The notes below the pieces were generated by a model. That model did not search any database and was not told the origin of the DNA. It worked only from the letters and a program-made list of their open reading frames with translations. Of a DNA stretch of 64,000 nucleotides, positions 18,961 to 28,492 are shown in pieces (the stretch's first letter is position 1; every line of letters begins with the position of its first letter). The position numbers were made by a program, and so were the translations under genes. Source of the stretch: Bifidobacterium subtile (GTDB lineage Bacteria; Actinomycetota; Actinomycetes; Actinomycetales; Bifidobacteriaceae); contig NZ_JGZR01000007.1 in the NCBI RefSeq assembly GCF_000741775.1, positions 62,001 through 126,000 on the forward strand, written 5' to 3'.

Positions 18961-20253
18961 ATGGCCCGATTACAACGAATGAAGATAGGGGCGGCACTGT
19001 GCGCCATGGCGGCGTTGCTGGTCACCAGCGGCTGCGGTTGGGGCAGAACGGTTGCCGAACGCGATGCGCAGGAGAAGAACGGCACGGCATCTGGAGATCA
19101 TGCGTCATGCGTAGACACGTCGGGCAGCACCATAAAAATCGGATTCGTCAATTCTTTGTCCGGTACGATGGCTATCTCCGAGCAGACGGTCAGCAATTCG
19201 CTGCATATGGCGGTTGACGAGATCAATGCCAAGGGCGGCGTGCTCGGCAAGCAGCTGAAGATCGTCCAGCAGGACGGCAAATCAGAGCCGGCCGTATTCG
19301 CGGAGAAGGCCAAAACGCTGATCGAGAAGGAATGCGTCGCCGCGGTCTTCGGCGGCTGGACCTCCTCCTCACGCAAGGCGATGCTCCCCGTGTTCGAAGC
19401 GGATAATGCCCTGCTCTTCTACCCGTTGCAGTACGAGGGCATGGAATCCAGCCCGAACATCTTCTACTCCGGCGCCGCCCCGAACCAGCAGATCGTGCCC
19501 GCCCTTGACTATCTCAAGGAAAAGGGCTACAAGAAGCTGTTTCTGGTAGGCTCCGATTACGTGTTCCCGCAGACCGCGAACCGCGTGGTCAAAGCATATG
19601 CGCAGGGCAATGGCATGCAGGTGGTCGGCGAGGAATACACGCCGATGGGCTCCACCGACTTCACCACGATCGTCAACAAGCTCAAGTTCTCCGGGGCGGA
19701 TGCAGTGGTCAACACCCTGAACGGCGATTCCAATGTCGCTTTCTTCAAGGAGTACAAGGCCTCCGGCCTCAAGCCCGCCACCACTCCCGTGATCTCCATG
19801 TCGATCGCGGAGGAGGAGGTCTCGGCCATCGGCGTCGACAACGTCAAGGACCAGCTGACCGCTTGGAACTACTACCAGACGCTTGACAACCCGCAGAACA
19901 AGAAGTTCGTTGCGGACTTCAAGGCCAAGTACGGCCAGAAGCACCCGACCTCCGACCCGATGGAATCCGCATACACCTCCGTCTACCTGTGGAAGGGCAT
20001 GGTCGAGAAGGCCAAATCCTTCCAAGTAGACAAGGTCAAAGCGGCCGCCGACGGCGTTACCTTCAACGCCCCGGAAGGCAAGGTCTGGGTGGATGGGCAG
20101 AACCACCACATCTACAAGACGTCGTATATCGGCAAGATCGGCGACGACAGACTCATCCACACCGTATGGAAATCCAAGGGGCCCATCAAGCCCGATCCGT
20201 ATCTCAAAACCTACAGCTGGGCCAAGAGCCTGAGCGCAGGCACGGACAAATAA
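18961..20253 (+). CDS. urtA: Urea ABC transporter substrate-binding lipoprotein
   Basis: Extracellular urea receptor of the UrtABCDE importer, 430 residues. The signal peptide ends in a lipobox, LLVTSGC, near residue 29, so the mature protein is lipid-anchored. The type I periplasmic-binding fold shows IKIGFVNSLSGTMAISE and the UrtA-typical FGGWTSSSRKAMLPVFE and LFYPLQYEGMESSPN segments. ATG 18961 follows GAGGAAGAGG; the upstream in-frame codon at 18847 would precede the signal peptide and is rejected. First gene of the urea island. Confidence 0.96.
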   Translation: MARLQRMKIGAALCAMAALLVTSGCGWGRTVAERDAQEKNGTASGDHASCVDTSGSTIKIGFVNSLSGTMAISEQTVSNSLHMAVDEINAKGGVLGKQLKIVQQDGKSEPAVFAEKAKTLIEKECVAAVFGGWTSSSRKAMLPVFEADNALLFYPLQYEGMESSPNIFYSGAAPNQQIVPALDYLKEKGYKKLFLVGSDYVFPQTANRVVKAYAQGNGMQVVGEEYTPMGSTDFTTIVNKLKFSGADAVVNTLNGDSNVAFFKEYKASGLKPATTPVISMSIAEEEVSAIGVDNVKDQLTAWNYYQTLDNPQNKKFVADFKAKYGQKHPTSDPMESAYTSVYLWKGMVEKAKSFQVDKVKAAADGVTFNAPEGKVWVDGQNHHIYKTSYIGKIGDDRLIHTVWKSKGPIKPDPYLKTYSWAKSLSAGTDK

Positions 20254-20268
20254 AAGGAAGGACTCGAA

Positions 20269-21153
20269 ATGGGCATGATATTCCCTCAGATCGTGGCGGG
20301 GCTTTCCAACGGCTCGATTCTGCTGCTTGCCGCCCTCGGACTCTCATTGACCTTCGGCCAGATGGGAGTCATCAACAACGCGCACGGCGAGTTCATGATG
20401 GCAGGCGCCTACACCGCCTACGTCATGAGCACAGTGATCGGCAACAAGACGCTCTCGTTGGTCGTGGCGCTGGTGGTCGGATTCGTCGTGGCGGGCCTGC
20501 TCGGCCTGCTGCTCGATGCGTTGCTGCTGGAACGCATGCGCAGTCGGCCGCTGGACACCCTGCTCGTCACCTTCGGCGTTTCGCTCGTGCTGCAGCAGCT
20601 GGCGCGCGATATCTTCGGAGCCACGCCGGTCTATGCTTCGGCGCCTGATTCGCTGAGCAGCCCGGTGACCATGTTCGGCTACAGCTTCTCCTCCGGGCGT
20701 CTGTTCATCTTCCTGCTCTCGATCGTGTGCGTCGCCGCATTGTACGCGGTTCTCAAGCTCACGCCGCTGGGCCGTCAGATACGCGCCACCTCGGAGAACC
20801 GTGATCTGGCTGAGGTCTCCGGCATATCCACCAGGAAGGTCGATTACGTCACGTTCTTCCTCGGGTCGGGAATCGCCGGCATCGCAGGTGTGGCGCTGAG
20901 CCTGCTCAATTCCATCAGCTTCAACTTCGGCACGACCTTCATCGTGCAGGCCTTCCTCGTGGTCGTGGCCGGCGGCGTGGGCCAGCTCAAGGGCGCCGTG
21001 GTGGCCTCGTTCGTGCTGGGGCTGTGCCAGTCGTCCATCGAATTGCCGACTTCCGCTTCGATCGGCCAGGTCGCTGTGTTCCTGATCGTCGTGGTGTTCC
21101 TGCAATTCCGTCCGCAGGGTCTGGTTTCCATCCGTTCCAGGAACCTCGCGTAG
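20269..21153 (+). CDS. urtB: Urea ABC transporter permease UrtB
   Basis: Inner-membrane channel subunit of the branched-chain-amino-acid-type permease family, 294 residues with about eight hydrophobic helices. Typical stretches are LSNGSILLLAALGLSLTFGQMGVINNAHGEF at the start and AVVAGGVGQLKGAVVASFVLG-like sequence near the C-terminus. AAAGGAAGG precedes the ATG and the gene follows urtA by 15 nt. It is expected to pair with UrtC to translocate urea. Confidence 0.95.
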   Translation: MGMIFPQIVAGLSNGSILLLAALGLSLTFGQMGVINNAHGEFMMAGAYTAYVMSTVIGNKTLSLVVALVVGFVVAGLLGLLLDALLLERMRSRPLDTLLVTFGVSLVLQQLARDIFGATPVYASAPDSLSSPVTMFGYSFSSGRLFIFLLSIVCVAALYAVLKLTPLGRQIRATSENRDLAEVSGISTRKVDYVTFFLGSGIAGIAGVALSLLNSISFNFGTTFIVQAFLVVVAGGVGQLKGAVVASFVLGLCQSSIELPTSASIGQVAVFLIVVVFLQFRPQGLVSIRSRNLA

Positions 21154-21166
21154 CAAGGGAGAGGCA

Positions 21167-22399
21167 ATGAATATGAATCTGAGTGACTTCAGCGCTAAGA
21201 TCGCGAAGAACAAGGCGCTTATCGGCACGATCATCGCCGTGGCGCTGATTTTCATCGCGCCCTCCGTGATGAGCGGCTACAATCTCGGGCTGCTCTCGAA
21301 ATATCTGTGCTATGCAATGGTCGCCGTAGGCATCGGCCTTGCCTGGGGGCAGGGCGGCATGCTGACGCTGGGCCAGGGCCTGTTCTTCGGGCTGGGCGCA
21401 TATGTCATGGCCATCCATATGAACCTTGAGGACATCGGCCCCGGTCAGGTGCCCGACTTCATGGCTCAATACGGCATAACGAGCGTTCCTGGCTTCTGGG
21501 AGCTGTTCCGCAACCCGGTCATCGCCATCATCGGCGTTGCGGCCGTCCCCGGCATCGTCGCCGCAATACTCGGCTGGGCCGTCTTCGGACGCGGCGTGCG
21601 CGGCGCGTACTTCGCCATCCTCTCGCAGGCCTTGGTCGCCGCATTCGCCGTGCTGTTGATCGGCCAGTCGAAAACCACCGGCGGCACCAACGGACTGAAC
21701 AACTTCAAGGGCTTCTTCGGCTATGATCTCACCGATCCCGCCAATCAGCGGATGATCTTCCTCATCTGCGCATTCCTGACGCTGGCCATGGTGCTGATCG
21801 TGTACTGGATTCGCAAATCGTTCATGGGCGACCTCGTCATCGGCGTGCGCGACCAGGAGAACCGCATGAAGTTCCTCGGCTACAATCCCGCGTCGATCAA
21901 AGTGTTCGCGTTCACTGTGGCCGCGATGTTCGCCGGCATCGGCGGGGCCATGTTCGTGCCGGTGGTCGGCATCATCTCGCCCTCCGACATCGGCGTGACC
22001 CCCTCGATCCTCATGCTGGCAGGCGTGGTGATCGGCGGACGCACCACGCTGCTCGGCCCGGTGGTCGGCACGTTGCTGGTACGCTTCGCCGAAACGCAGC
22101 TTTCCGAGGCCTATCCTTCGGCCTGGACCTATATCGAAGGACTGATCTTCATCCTCGTCATCGCCTTCGTGCCGTTGGGATTGGGTCAGTTCAAGGGCGT
22201 GTGGCCATGGATTAAAGAGAAAATCGGACTGGGCAAAGGGCAGCCGGGCGGCAGACCGGCCGAGGTTTCCGGCAGCTTATCCGCTCAGCATGTGGGCGTG
22301 GACTCGGCAGCGACAGCTGAGGCTGTTGCAGCTCCTTCGATTGGCGCCTCACCTGTTTCCGGCCCGCATCCGATGCAAGCGAAGGTGGTGAAGGCATGA
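21167..22399 (+). CDS. urtC: Urea ABC transporter permease UrtC
   Basis: Second permease of the urea importer, 410 residues. It carries the LivM-like motif GQGGMLTLGQGLFFGLGAYVM near residue 60 and about nine to ten helices. The last 60 residues after KIGLGK are hydrophilic, Pro/Ala/Val-rich and probably a cytoplasmic tail. It begins 13 nt after urtB with AGGGAGAGG in front and overlaps urtD by 4 nt (ATGA), indicating translational coupling. Confidence 0.95.
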   Translation: MNMNLSDFSAKIAKNKALIGTIIAVALIFIAPSVMSGYNLGLLSKYLCYAMVAVGIGLAWGQGGMLTLGQGLFFGLGAYVMAIHMNLEDIGPGQVPDFMAQYGITSVPGFWELFRNPVIAIIGVAAVPGIVAAILGWAVFGRGVRGAYFAILSQALVAAFAVLLIGQSKTTGGTNGLNNFKGFFGYDLTDPANQRMIFLICAFLTLAMVLIVYWIRKSFMGDLVIGVRDQENRMKFLGYNPASIKVFAFTVAAMFAGIGGAMFVPVVGIISPSDIGVTPSILMLAGVVIGGRTTLLGPVVGTLLVRFAETQLSEAYPSAWTYIEGLIFILVIAFVPLGLGQFKGVWPWIKEKIGLGKGQPGGRPAEVSGSLSAQHVGVDSAATAEAVAAPSIGASPVSGPHPMQAKVVKA

Positions 22400-23352
22400 G
22401 CGAGGAGAGCACTATGAACGCAACCACGCCTGTGGAGTCGTGCAGCGGCTCTGCTCCGGCATCGCAGGAGGATTTGGCCCAGCTGCGCGCCGAAATGGCG
22501 CAGATGCGCGAGGAAGCCAAACGAATGCGCGACGAGGCCGAGCAGATGAAAGCCGAAATCGCCCAGGATCGCATCGCGATGAGCGACCAGCTCAGCGTGC
22601 TCGACGATCGCGGCGGGCAGTGGAGCGACTATTTGGAAATCCAAGGATTGCATGTTGAATTCGATGGATTCGTGGCCGTGGACAACCTCAACCTGACCGT
22701 CGAACATGGCGACCTGCGATTCCTCATCGGCCCGAACGGCGCAGGCAAGACCACCATCATCGATGCGATAACCGGCTTGGTGTCAGCCTCCGGATCGGCC
22801 ACGTTCCGCGGCGAGCAACTGCTGGGCAAAAAGCCGAACGACATCGTCAAGCTCGGCGTGGGGCGCACCTTCCAAACCGCATCGGTGGTCGAAGAGCTTT
22901 CCGTGGTGGAGAACTTGCAGCTGGCCGAGGGCTTTCGCAGGAAGGGCCGCGAGCTGTTTCGCACCACGGGCGCCGCATCGCAGAATGTCACGTACATGAT
23001 GGACGTGTGCAGCCTCACCGACGACGCCGACAAACGCGCCGGCATCCTGCCGCACGGCAAGAAGCAGTGGCTGGAAATAGGCATGCTGCTCGTGCAGGAC
23101 GCGCATCTGCTGCTGCTCGACGAGCCGGTCGCTGGCATGACCCCGGCCGAGCGCCTGCAGACGGGCGAGCTGCTCAAGCGGTGCAGCAAGAACCGCACGG
23201 TCATCATCGTCGAGCACGACATGGATTTCATGCGCCAGTTCGCCGACTCGGTCACCGTGCTCAATCAAGGCACCGTGCTCGCCGAAGGCTCGGTCGAGGA
23301 TATCCAGAACAACGAGGAAGTCGTGCGCATCTACCTCGGCGGCGGGGAATGA
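22396..23352 (+). CDS. urtD: Urea ABC transporter ATP-binding protein UrtD with N-terminal coiled coil
   Basis: First ATPase of the urea importer, 318 residues against about 250 in most UrtD proteins. The excess is an N-terminal charged heptad-like segment (about residues 25-68, LAQLRAEMAQMREEAKRMRD and onward) predicted to be a coiled coil. The ABC core has Walker A GPNGAGKTT near residue 113, a signature region reading LPHGKKQWLEIGMLL where LSHGEKQWLEIGMLL is usual, Walker B LLLLDEPVAG and VEHDMDF. The ATG overlaps the urtC stop. An internal start nearer SDYLEIQG is possible but no better ribosome-binding site was seen. Confidence 0.93.
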   Translation: MSEESTMNATTPVESCSGSAPASQEDLAQLRAEMAQMREEAKRMRDEAEQMKAEIAQDRIAMSDQLSVLDDRGGQWSDYLEIQGLHVEFDGFVAVDNLNLTVEHGDLRFLIGPNGAGKTTIIDAITGLVSASGSATFRGEQLLGKKPNDIVKLGVGRTFQTASVVEELSVVENLQLAEGFRRKGRELFRTTGAASQNVTYMMDVCSLTDDADKRAGILPHGKKQWLEIGMLLVQDAHLLLLDEPVAGMTPAERLQTGELLKRCSKNRTVIIVEHDMDFMRQFADSVTVLNQGTVLAEGSVEDIQNNEEVVRIYLGGGE

Positions 23353-23493
23353 CCGGCGTCGGTCTGCATCCGTCCGCGATTCGCTTCGACACATCCGAAA
23401 CAGGAGCGAGCTGCGGACGAGGCGCAGACGGCAGGCGCTGAGCGGAACAGCCTGCAGCATAAGACGGCATAAGACAGAGGGTAAGGAACGCAT

Positions 23494-24195
23494 ATGGCAA
23501 TGCTGGAAGTCAAAGGGCTCGATACGGGCTACGGCAAGGTGACCGTCGTCAACGGCATCGATTTCGATGTGAACGCCGGCGAATGGGTGAGCATCGTCGG
23601 CAACAACGGGGCCGGCAAAACCACACTGCTCAAGGCGCTGCTCGGGCTGCTGCCCACGAGTGCGGGGTCGGTGGACTTCGACGGCACGGACATCACCCGC
23701 ACCGCGCCGAATCAGCGCATCCGCAAGGGCATGGCCTTCGTGCCGCAGGGGCAGCAGTCCTTCGGCACGATGAGCGTGGACGAGAACCTGCATGTGGTGG
23801 CCGACCGCTACGGTTCCGAGGCGAAGGAGCGCTACGACGAGGCCGTTGCGATGTTCCCCATCCTCAAGGAATTCGCGGGCCGACGAGCCGGGCTGCTCTC
23901 CGGCGGCCAGCGCCAGCAGCTTTCGATCGCGCGTGCCCTGATCACTCGCCCCAAGCTCATGATCCTGGACGAGCCTACCGAAGGCATCCAGCCGAATATC
24001 GTGGCCGAAATCCAGCAGGCCATACGCGCTATGGCCGAAGACAAGGGCATCGGCGTGATTCTGGTCGAGCAGAAGGTCCAATTCGCTATCGAACGCGCCG
24101 ACCGGTACTACGTGCTCGCCTCCGGCCGGTTCATCGCTTCCGGCGAAGGTGGCCCCGACCAGGTGGAAGCCGCGAAGGAAGCCATGCGCGTGTAG
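23494..24195 (+). CDS. urtE: Urea ABC transporter ATP-binding protein UrtE
   Basis: Second ATPase of the urea importer, 233 residues, LivF-like. It has Walker A GNNGAGKTT near residue 38, the Q-loop FVPQGQQSFGTMSV, signature LLSGGQRQQLSIARALI, Walker B LMILDEPTEGIQPN and the switch VEQKVQF. The QGQQ and TEGIQPNIV sequences are characteristic of UrtE. GGTAAGGAAC precedes the ATG. It lies 141 nt after urtD and ends the transporter part of the operon; the next genes are separated by a repeat-rich spacer. Confidence 0.95.
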   Translation: MAMLEVKGLDTGYGKVTVVNGIDFDVNAGEWVSIVGNNGAGKTTLLKALLGLLPTSAGSVDFDGTDITRTAPNQRIRKGMAFVPQGQQSFGTMSVDENLHVVADRYGSEAKERYDEAVAMFPILKEFAGRRAGLLSGGQRQQLSIARALITRPKLMILDEPTEGIQPNIVAEIQQAIRAMAEDKGIGVILVEQKVQFAIERADRYYVLASGRFIASGEGGPDQVEAAKEAMRV

Positions 24196-24254
24196 GGGGG
24201 CTGCTTGCGTGGCTGCGCGTGTGGCAGATTACGCGGCAGGTTGCGTGTGGCTGC

Positions 24255-24380
24255 TTGTACGGCAGTTTGCGTCGCCTTTTAGCCGCTATCGTGACCCTAC
24301 CGTGCAAAAGGTAACGTTAATGGTCTGTTCTGCGTAACCTTTTGCACGGTAGAGTCGGGTTGCCGTACAAAAGGCGACGC
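24255..24380. repeat. Nested inverted repeats after urtE
   Basis: Three perfect inverted repeats are nested. TACCGTGCAAAAGGT at 24298-24312 pairs with 24337-24351 (15 bp). GCGTCGCCTTTT at 24269-24280 pairs with 24369-24380 (12 bp). TTGTACGGCA at 24255-24264 pairs with 24361-24370 (10 bp). The innermost may act as a terminator for urtABCDE. No gene overlaps. Confidence 0.75.
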
Positions 24381-24385
24381 ATATG

Positions 24386-24492
24386 CGTTACAACCCCCGC
24401 ATGATAACGGAGCTTATGCGGGATTCGCGTCGTTTGAACGGCCTGAAACGTTACAATGCCCGCACTGTCTTGATAGTGCGGGCATTGTAACG
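24386..24492 (+). repeat. Intergenic palindromic repeat, copy A
   Basis: About 107 bp containing two hairpins. CCCGCAT/ATGCGGG forms the first around 24393-24420. The second is a perfect 21-bp stem at 24446-24466 with 24475-24495 and an 8-nt loop. The element is clearly related, in inverse orientation, to 42843-42952, sharing CGTTTGAACGGCCTGA and the CGTnACAA / CCCGCA arms. It is a dispersed non-coding repeat family. Confidence 0.75.
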
Positions 24493-24569
24493 TTTGACCG
24501 TGGGGAGCGCGACGACTCTGGAACCCCAATGACCAAACCTGGCAAACTCGGTTAAATTCAGTTAAGTGG

Positions 24570-24629
24570 GGAAAAGTGGTGTAAACTACATTTTTAGATG
24601 GATAAAAATGTAGTTTACACCACTTTTCC
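24570..24629. repeat. Perfect 26-bp inverted repeat before the ATPase gene
   Basis: Arms 24570-24595 and 24604-24629 are exact complements separated by 8 nt. The AT-rich sequence contains the core GTGTAAACTACA. It lies 17 bp before the ATPase start codon, so it could be an operator, an mRNA hairpin hiding the ribosome-binding site, or a mark of insertion. It is not followed by a T-tract typical of a terminator. Confidence 0.8.
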
Positions 24630-24646
24630 ATAGATAAGGGTTGATG

Positions 24647-25954
24647 ATGCTACGTCGAAGCATAATGAATCAGCTGATCAGCTGGGCTGACTCACGTGAG
24701 CGCAAGCCCTTGCTGCTGTACGGCGCACGGCAAACGGGGAAGACCTTTCTGCTCAACGAGCTGGCGGCAAAGACTTTTCCTGGCGACTCCGTGCGCTTCG
24801 ATTTGGAACGGGACGCTCGTGCTCGGCAGGCTTTTGAGTATGACCTCAACCCGGAGGCGTTGATTCGTCGTCTTTCGCAAGTGGCAGGCCAGAGTATCGA
24901 CTCCGAACGCACGCTGCTGATTCTCGATGAGGTGCAATCTTCGAACCGTGCTTTGACCTCGCTGAAGTATTTTTGCGAAGATATGCCGCAGCTGCATGTA
25001 GCTGCAGCAGGCAGTCTGCTGGGCGTTGCCGTTAACCAGCAGGGGTTCAGCATGCCGGTAGGCAAGGTGCAGACGATGACGCTTCATCCTATGAGCTTTG
25101 ACGAATTCCTTGATGCGATGGGGGATGGCGGCATTATTCCCGAAATCCGGGATTGCTATGAGCGTGCGGAGGCGTTTTATCTGCATGATGCGATGCTTGA
25201 ACGCTTCTGGCAGTATGTGATTGTCGGAGGCATGCCGGAGGCGGTCGCCAGATTCGCCGAGGACGGTGACTATGCTGCTGCCCGCGATGTGCAGTCGACC
25301 ATAATCGATCTGTATGTGGCCGATATGGCGAAATATGCGACGCCAACGGAAACCGCTCGCATTCGCGATACGTGGAACAGCATCCCCGCGCAGCTTGCCA
25401 AGGAGAATCACAAGTTCCAGTACAAGCTGGTGAAAAACGGCGGACGGGCTTCGCTGTATGCCTCATCGATTGCATGGCTGCTGGCAGCCGGTCTCGTGGA
25501 ACGATGCGCGCGGGTAGCCAGCGGACGGCTGCCACTGGCCATGCATGAGGATGCCTCGGCGTTCAAGATTTATATGTCCGACACAGGGCTGCTGTCGGCT
25601 CGTGCGGAACTGGACCCCTCCACGCTGCTGGATGCAGATTATCGCAAACAGCTTGATCTCGTCGGCATCGTTGAAAACTACGTTGCGCAGGCATTGGCAG
25701 CTAACAACATTGCGTTGCGCTATTGGACAAGCGGCAATATGGCAGAGGTGGATTTCGTCATGCAGCCGCATGATTCGACCAGCGCCATGCCGATTGAAGT
25801 CAAGTCGTCGGATAATACCAGGTCGCGCAGCCTTGCAACATATCGCAGCAAATACGAACCAACTGAGTCCATGCGGCTTTCGACCAAGAACTTCGGAGTG
25901 GATAATGGTATCCGCAGCGTGCCGCTGTATGCGGCATTCTGCATCGGAAGGTGA
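24647..25954 (+). CDS. AAA_14/DUF4143-type ATPase
   Basis: A 435-residue ATPase of the AAA_14-DUF4143 family, whose cellular role is not established. Walker A is YGARQTGKT near residue 26 and Walker B LLILDEVQ near residue 91. The C-terminal DUF4143 region has a PD-(D/E)XK-like pattern (AEVDFVM and PIEVKSS). The chosen ATG has AAGGG 6 nt upstream; ATG 24644 is also possible. It interrupts the urt-ure gene order, is preceded by palindromic DNA and has somewhat different codon use, so it is probably an insertion (inference). No link to urea metabolism is evident. Confidence 0.85.
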   Translation: MLRRSIMNQLISWADSRERKPLLLYGARQTGKTFLLNELAAKTFPGDSVRFDLERDARARQAFEYDLNPEALIRRLSQVAGQSIDSERTLLILDEVQSSNRALTSLKYFCEDMPQLHVAAAGSLLGVAVNQQGFSMPVGKVQTMTLHPMSFDEFLDAMGDGGIIPEIRDCYERAEAFYLHDAMLERFWQYVIVGGMPEAVARFAEDGDYAAARDVQSTIIDLYVADMAKYATPTETARIRDTWNSIPAQLAKENHKFQYKLVKNGGRASLYASSIAWLLAAGLVERCARVASGRLPLAMHEDASAFKIYMSDTGLLSARAELDPSTLLDADYRKQLDLVGIVENYVAQALAANNIALRYWTSGNMAEVDFVMQPHDSTSAMPIEVKSSDNTRSRSLATYRSKYEPTESMRLSTKNFGVDNGIRSVPLYAAFCIGR

Positions 25955-26039
25955 GTCGGCGTGGAAATCTGCCGTTCTTATTGGCGTTCTAGAATATGCT
26001 GTATTTGGCAATTCATGCTGACGCGAGGATAGGGGCGTG

Positions 26040-26720
26040 ATGAGACTTACTCCACGGGAAACCGACAAACTGATGCTGTATGTGGCGGGGCGGCTCGCCG
26101 AGGATCGCAAGGCCAGAGGCGTGAAGCTCAACTACGTGGAGGCGGTTGCGCTCATCGCCTCGCAATGCGTGGAGCGGGCGCGCGAAGGCTCCATTGTGGC
26201 CGAGCTGATGGCGTACGGACGCACGCTCCTGAAGCCCGAGGATGTGATGGATGGCGTTGCGGAGATGCTTGACGTGGTGGAGGTGGAAGCCACCTTCCCG
26301 GACGGCACGAAGCTCATCTCCATCCACAACCCCATCGAAACCACCGAGCAGCTCGTCCCCGGCGAGTACCTGCTTGCCGACGACGACTTGGAGCTGAACG
26401 ACGGCACTGACGCCATCGAGCTCGATGTGGTCAACACGGCGGACCGGCCGATTCAGATCGGCTCGCATTTCCACTTCTTCGAAGTCAACAAATACCTGAA
26501 ATTCGACCGCAAGGCCGCTTATGGCAAGCGCCTCGACATCGCGGCGGGCACGGCCGTGCGTTTCGAACCGGGGGAGGCGCACCGGGTGCGGCTCATCGAC
26601 ATCGGCGGCACGCGCGAGATCCACGGCTTCAACGCGCTGGTGGAAGGCAAGCTGGATGATCCGACGGTGCGCGAGGCGGCGTTCGCCAAGGCGCACGAAC
26701 AGGGATTCCTAGGGATTTAA
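26040..26720 (+). CDS. ureAB: Urease gamma/beta fusion subunit
   Basis: Structural urease subunit combining gamma (about residues 1-100, [20 protein letters not shown] to [19 protein letters not shown]) and beta (about 101-226, [45 protein letters not shown]). Fused gamma-beta subunits are known in some urease lineages. ATG 26040 gives the standard UreA N-terminus with AGGGG just upstream; an in-frame GTG at 26037 is adjacent. It lies 21 nt before ureC and 85 nt after the ATPase gene, so it may rely on its own or readthrough transcription. Confidence 0.95.
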   Translation: MRLTPRETDKLMLYVAGRLAEDRKARGVKLNYVEAVALIASQCVERAREGSIVAELMAYGRTLLKPEDVMDGVAEMLDVVEVEATFPDGTKLISIHNPIETTEQLVPGEYLLADDDLELNDGTDAIELDVVNTADRPIQIGSHFHFFEVNKYLKFDRKAAYGKRLDIAAGTAVRFEPGEAHRVRLIDIGGTREIHGFNALVEGKLDDPTVREAAFAKAHEQGFLGI

Positions 26721-26741
26721 GGGCGAAGGGGCGTTAAGGAT

Positions 26742-28463
26742 ATGAAAACCATCACACGCAGCGACTATGCGGGCATGTTCGGGCCGACTACCGGCGACCG
26801 CGTCCGGCTCGGCGACACCAGCCTGATTATCGAAGTCGAACGCGACTACACGCACTACGGCGACGAACTCAAATTCGGCGGCGGCAAATCCTTCCGCGAC
26901 GGCATGGGGCAGTCCTCCGTCCAAAGCGACGCCGAATCGCCCGACACCGTCATCACCAACGCCCTCATCGTGGACTACACGGGCATCTACAAGGCTGATA
27001 TCGGCATCAAGAACGGCCTGATCAGCGCCATCGGCAAGGCGGGCAACCCGCAGACCATGAGCGGCGTGACACCTGGGCTTGAAGTCGGGTCGGGCACCGA
27101 GGCGCTCGCCGGCGAAGGGCTCATCGTCACCGCAGGCGGCCTGGACACGCATATCCACTTCATTTCGCCGCAGCAGATACGCACCGCGCTTGCCGGCGGC
27201 GTGACCACGATGCTGGGCGGCGGCACTGGCCCGGCCGATGGCACGAATGCCACGACCTGCAATCCTGGCGCATTTCACCTGACCCGCATGATCGAGGCGG
27301 CCGAGGCGCTGCCAGTGAACATCGCGTACTTGGGCAAAGGCAATGATTCCAGCCCCGAACCGCTGTGCGAGCAGATTCGCGCCGGGGCGGCGGGATTGAA
27401 GATCCACGAAGACTGGGGCTCGACCCCGGCGGTGATCGACACCTGCCTCGGCGTGGCCGAGGAAACCGATACGCAAGTCGCCATCCACACCGATACCCTG
27501 AATGAGGGCGGCTGCGTGGAGGACACCATCGCCGCGTTCAAAGGCCGTGCCATCCACACCTACCACACCGAGGGTGCGGGCGGCGGGCACGCCCCCGACA
27601 TCATCCGCGCCGCAGGCTTCCCCAACGTGCTGCCCAGCTCGACCAATCCGACGATGCCGTTCACACGCAACACCATCGACGAGCATCTCGACATGATGAT
27701 GGTCTGCCACCACCTCGACCGCAACGTGCCCGAGGACATCTCCTTCGCCGACTCGCGCATCCGCCCCGAGACGATCGGCGCCGAGGACGTGCTTCATGAC
27801 ATGGGCATCATCTCTATGATGAGCTCCGACTCGCAGGCCATGGGCCGCGTCGGCGAGGTCATCACCCGCACCATCCAGACCGCCGACAAGATGAAGAAGC
27901 AGCGTGGCGCCTTGCCCGAGGACGAGCACGACGGCAACCGCAACGACAACTTCCGCGTGAAGCGCTACGTATCGAAATTCACCATCAACCCGGCCATCAC
28001 GCATGGCATCGCGCAGTACGTCGGCTCCATCGAAGTCGGCAAGATGGCCGACCTTGTGCTCTGGCAGCCGTCCATGTTCGGCGCGAAGCCCGAGATGGTG
28101 GTGAAGGGCGGCTCTATCGCCTACTCGCGCATGGGCGATGCGAACGCCTCGATTCCGACCCCCGAGCCGGTCTACTACCGCGATATGTTCGGGGCGCTGG
28201 GCCGCGCGCTCGGCAAATCCTGCGCCACTTTCGTCTCGCAGGCCGCCTATGACGACGATATCAAAGGCAAGCTCAGTCTTTCCCGCCAGGTGCTGCCCGT
28301 GCACGGCTGCCGCACCGTGGGCAAGAAAGACTTGAAATTCAACGACGTCCTCGCTGACATCCAAGTCGACCCCGAGACCTTCCGCGTGACAGTCGACGGC
28401 GAACTCGTTCACTCCGACCCCGCCTACGAGTTGCCCCTGACCCAGCGGTACTTCCTGTTCTGA
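26742..28463 (+). CDS. ureC: Urease subunit alpha
   Basis: Catalytic urease subunit, 573 residues, hydrolysing urea to ammonia and carbamate at a di-nickel centre. Nickel ligands are visible in GLDTHIHF (near residue 135) and in the DTLNE and [13 protein letters not shown] segments. The Lys to be carbamylated lies in GLKIHEDWG near residue 219, and the mobile-flap region [13 protein letters not shown] near residue 322. The C-terminus PLTQRYFLF is canonical. It follows ureAB directly. The accessory genes are not downstream on the same strand but in the opposing ureEFGD operon. Confidence 0.98.
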   Translation: MKTITRSDYAGMFGPTTGDRVRLGDTSLIIEVERDYTHYGDELKFGGGKSFRDGMGQSSVQSDAESPDTVITNALIVDYTGIYKADIGIKNGLISAIGKAGNPQTMSGVTPGLEVGSGTEALAGEGLIVTAGGLDTHIHFISPQQIRTALAGGVTTMLGGGTGPADGTNATTCNPGAFHLTRMIEAAEALPVNIAYLGKGNDSSPEPLCEQIRAGAAGLKIHEDWGSTPAVIDTCLGVAEETDTQVAIHTDTLNEGGCVEDTIAAFKGRAIHTYHTEGAGGGHAPDIIRAAGFPNVLPSSTNPTMPFTRNTIDEHLDMMMVCHHLDRNVPEDISFADSRIRPETIGAEDVLHDMGIISMMSSDSQAMGRVGEVITRTIQTADKMKKQRGALPEDEHDGNRNDNFRVKRYVSKFTINPAITHGIAQYVGSIEVGKMADLVLWQPSMFGAKPEMVVKGGSIAYSRMGDANASIPTPEPVYYRDMFGALGRALGKSCATFVSQAAYDDDIKGKLSLSRQVLPVHGCRTVGKKDLKFNDVLADIQVDPETFRVTVDGELVHSDPAYELPLTQRYFLF

Positions 28464-28492
28464 GTGCAGGGGCGGAGGGTATGGAATATGGA

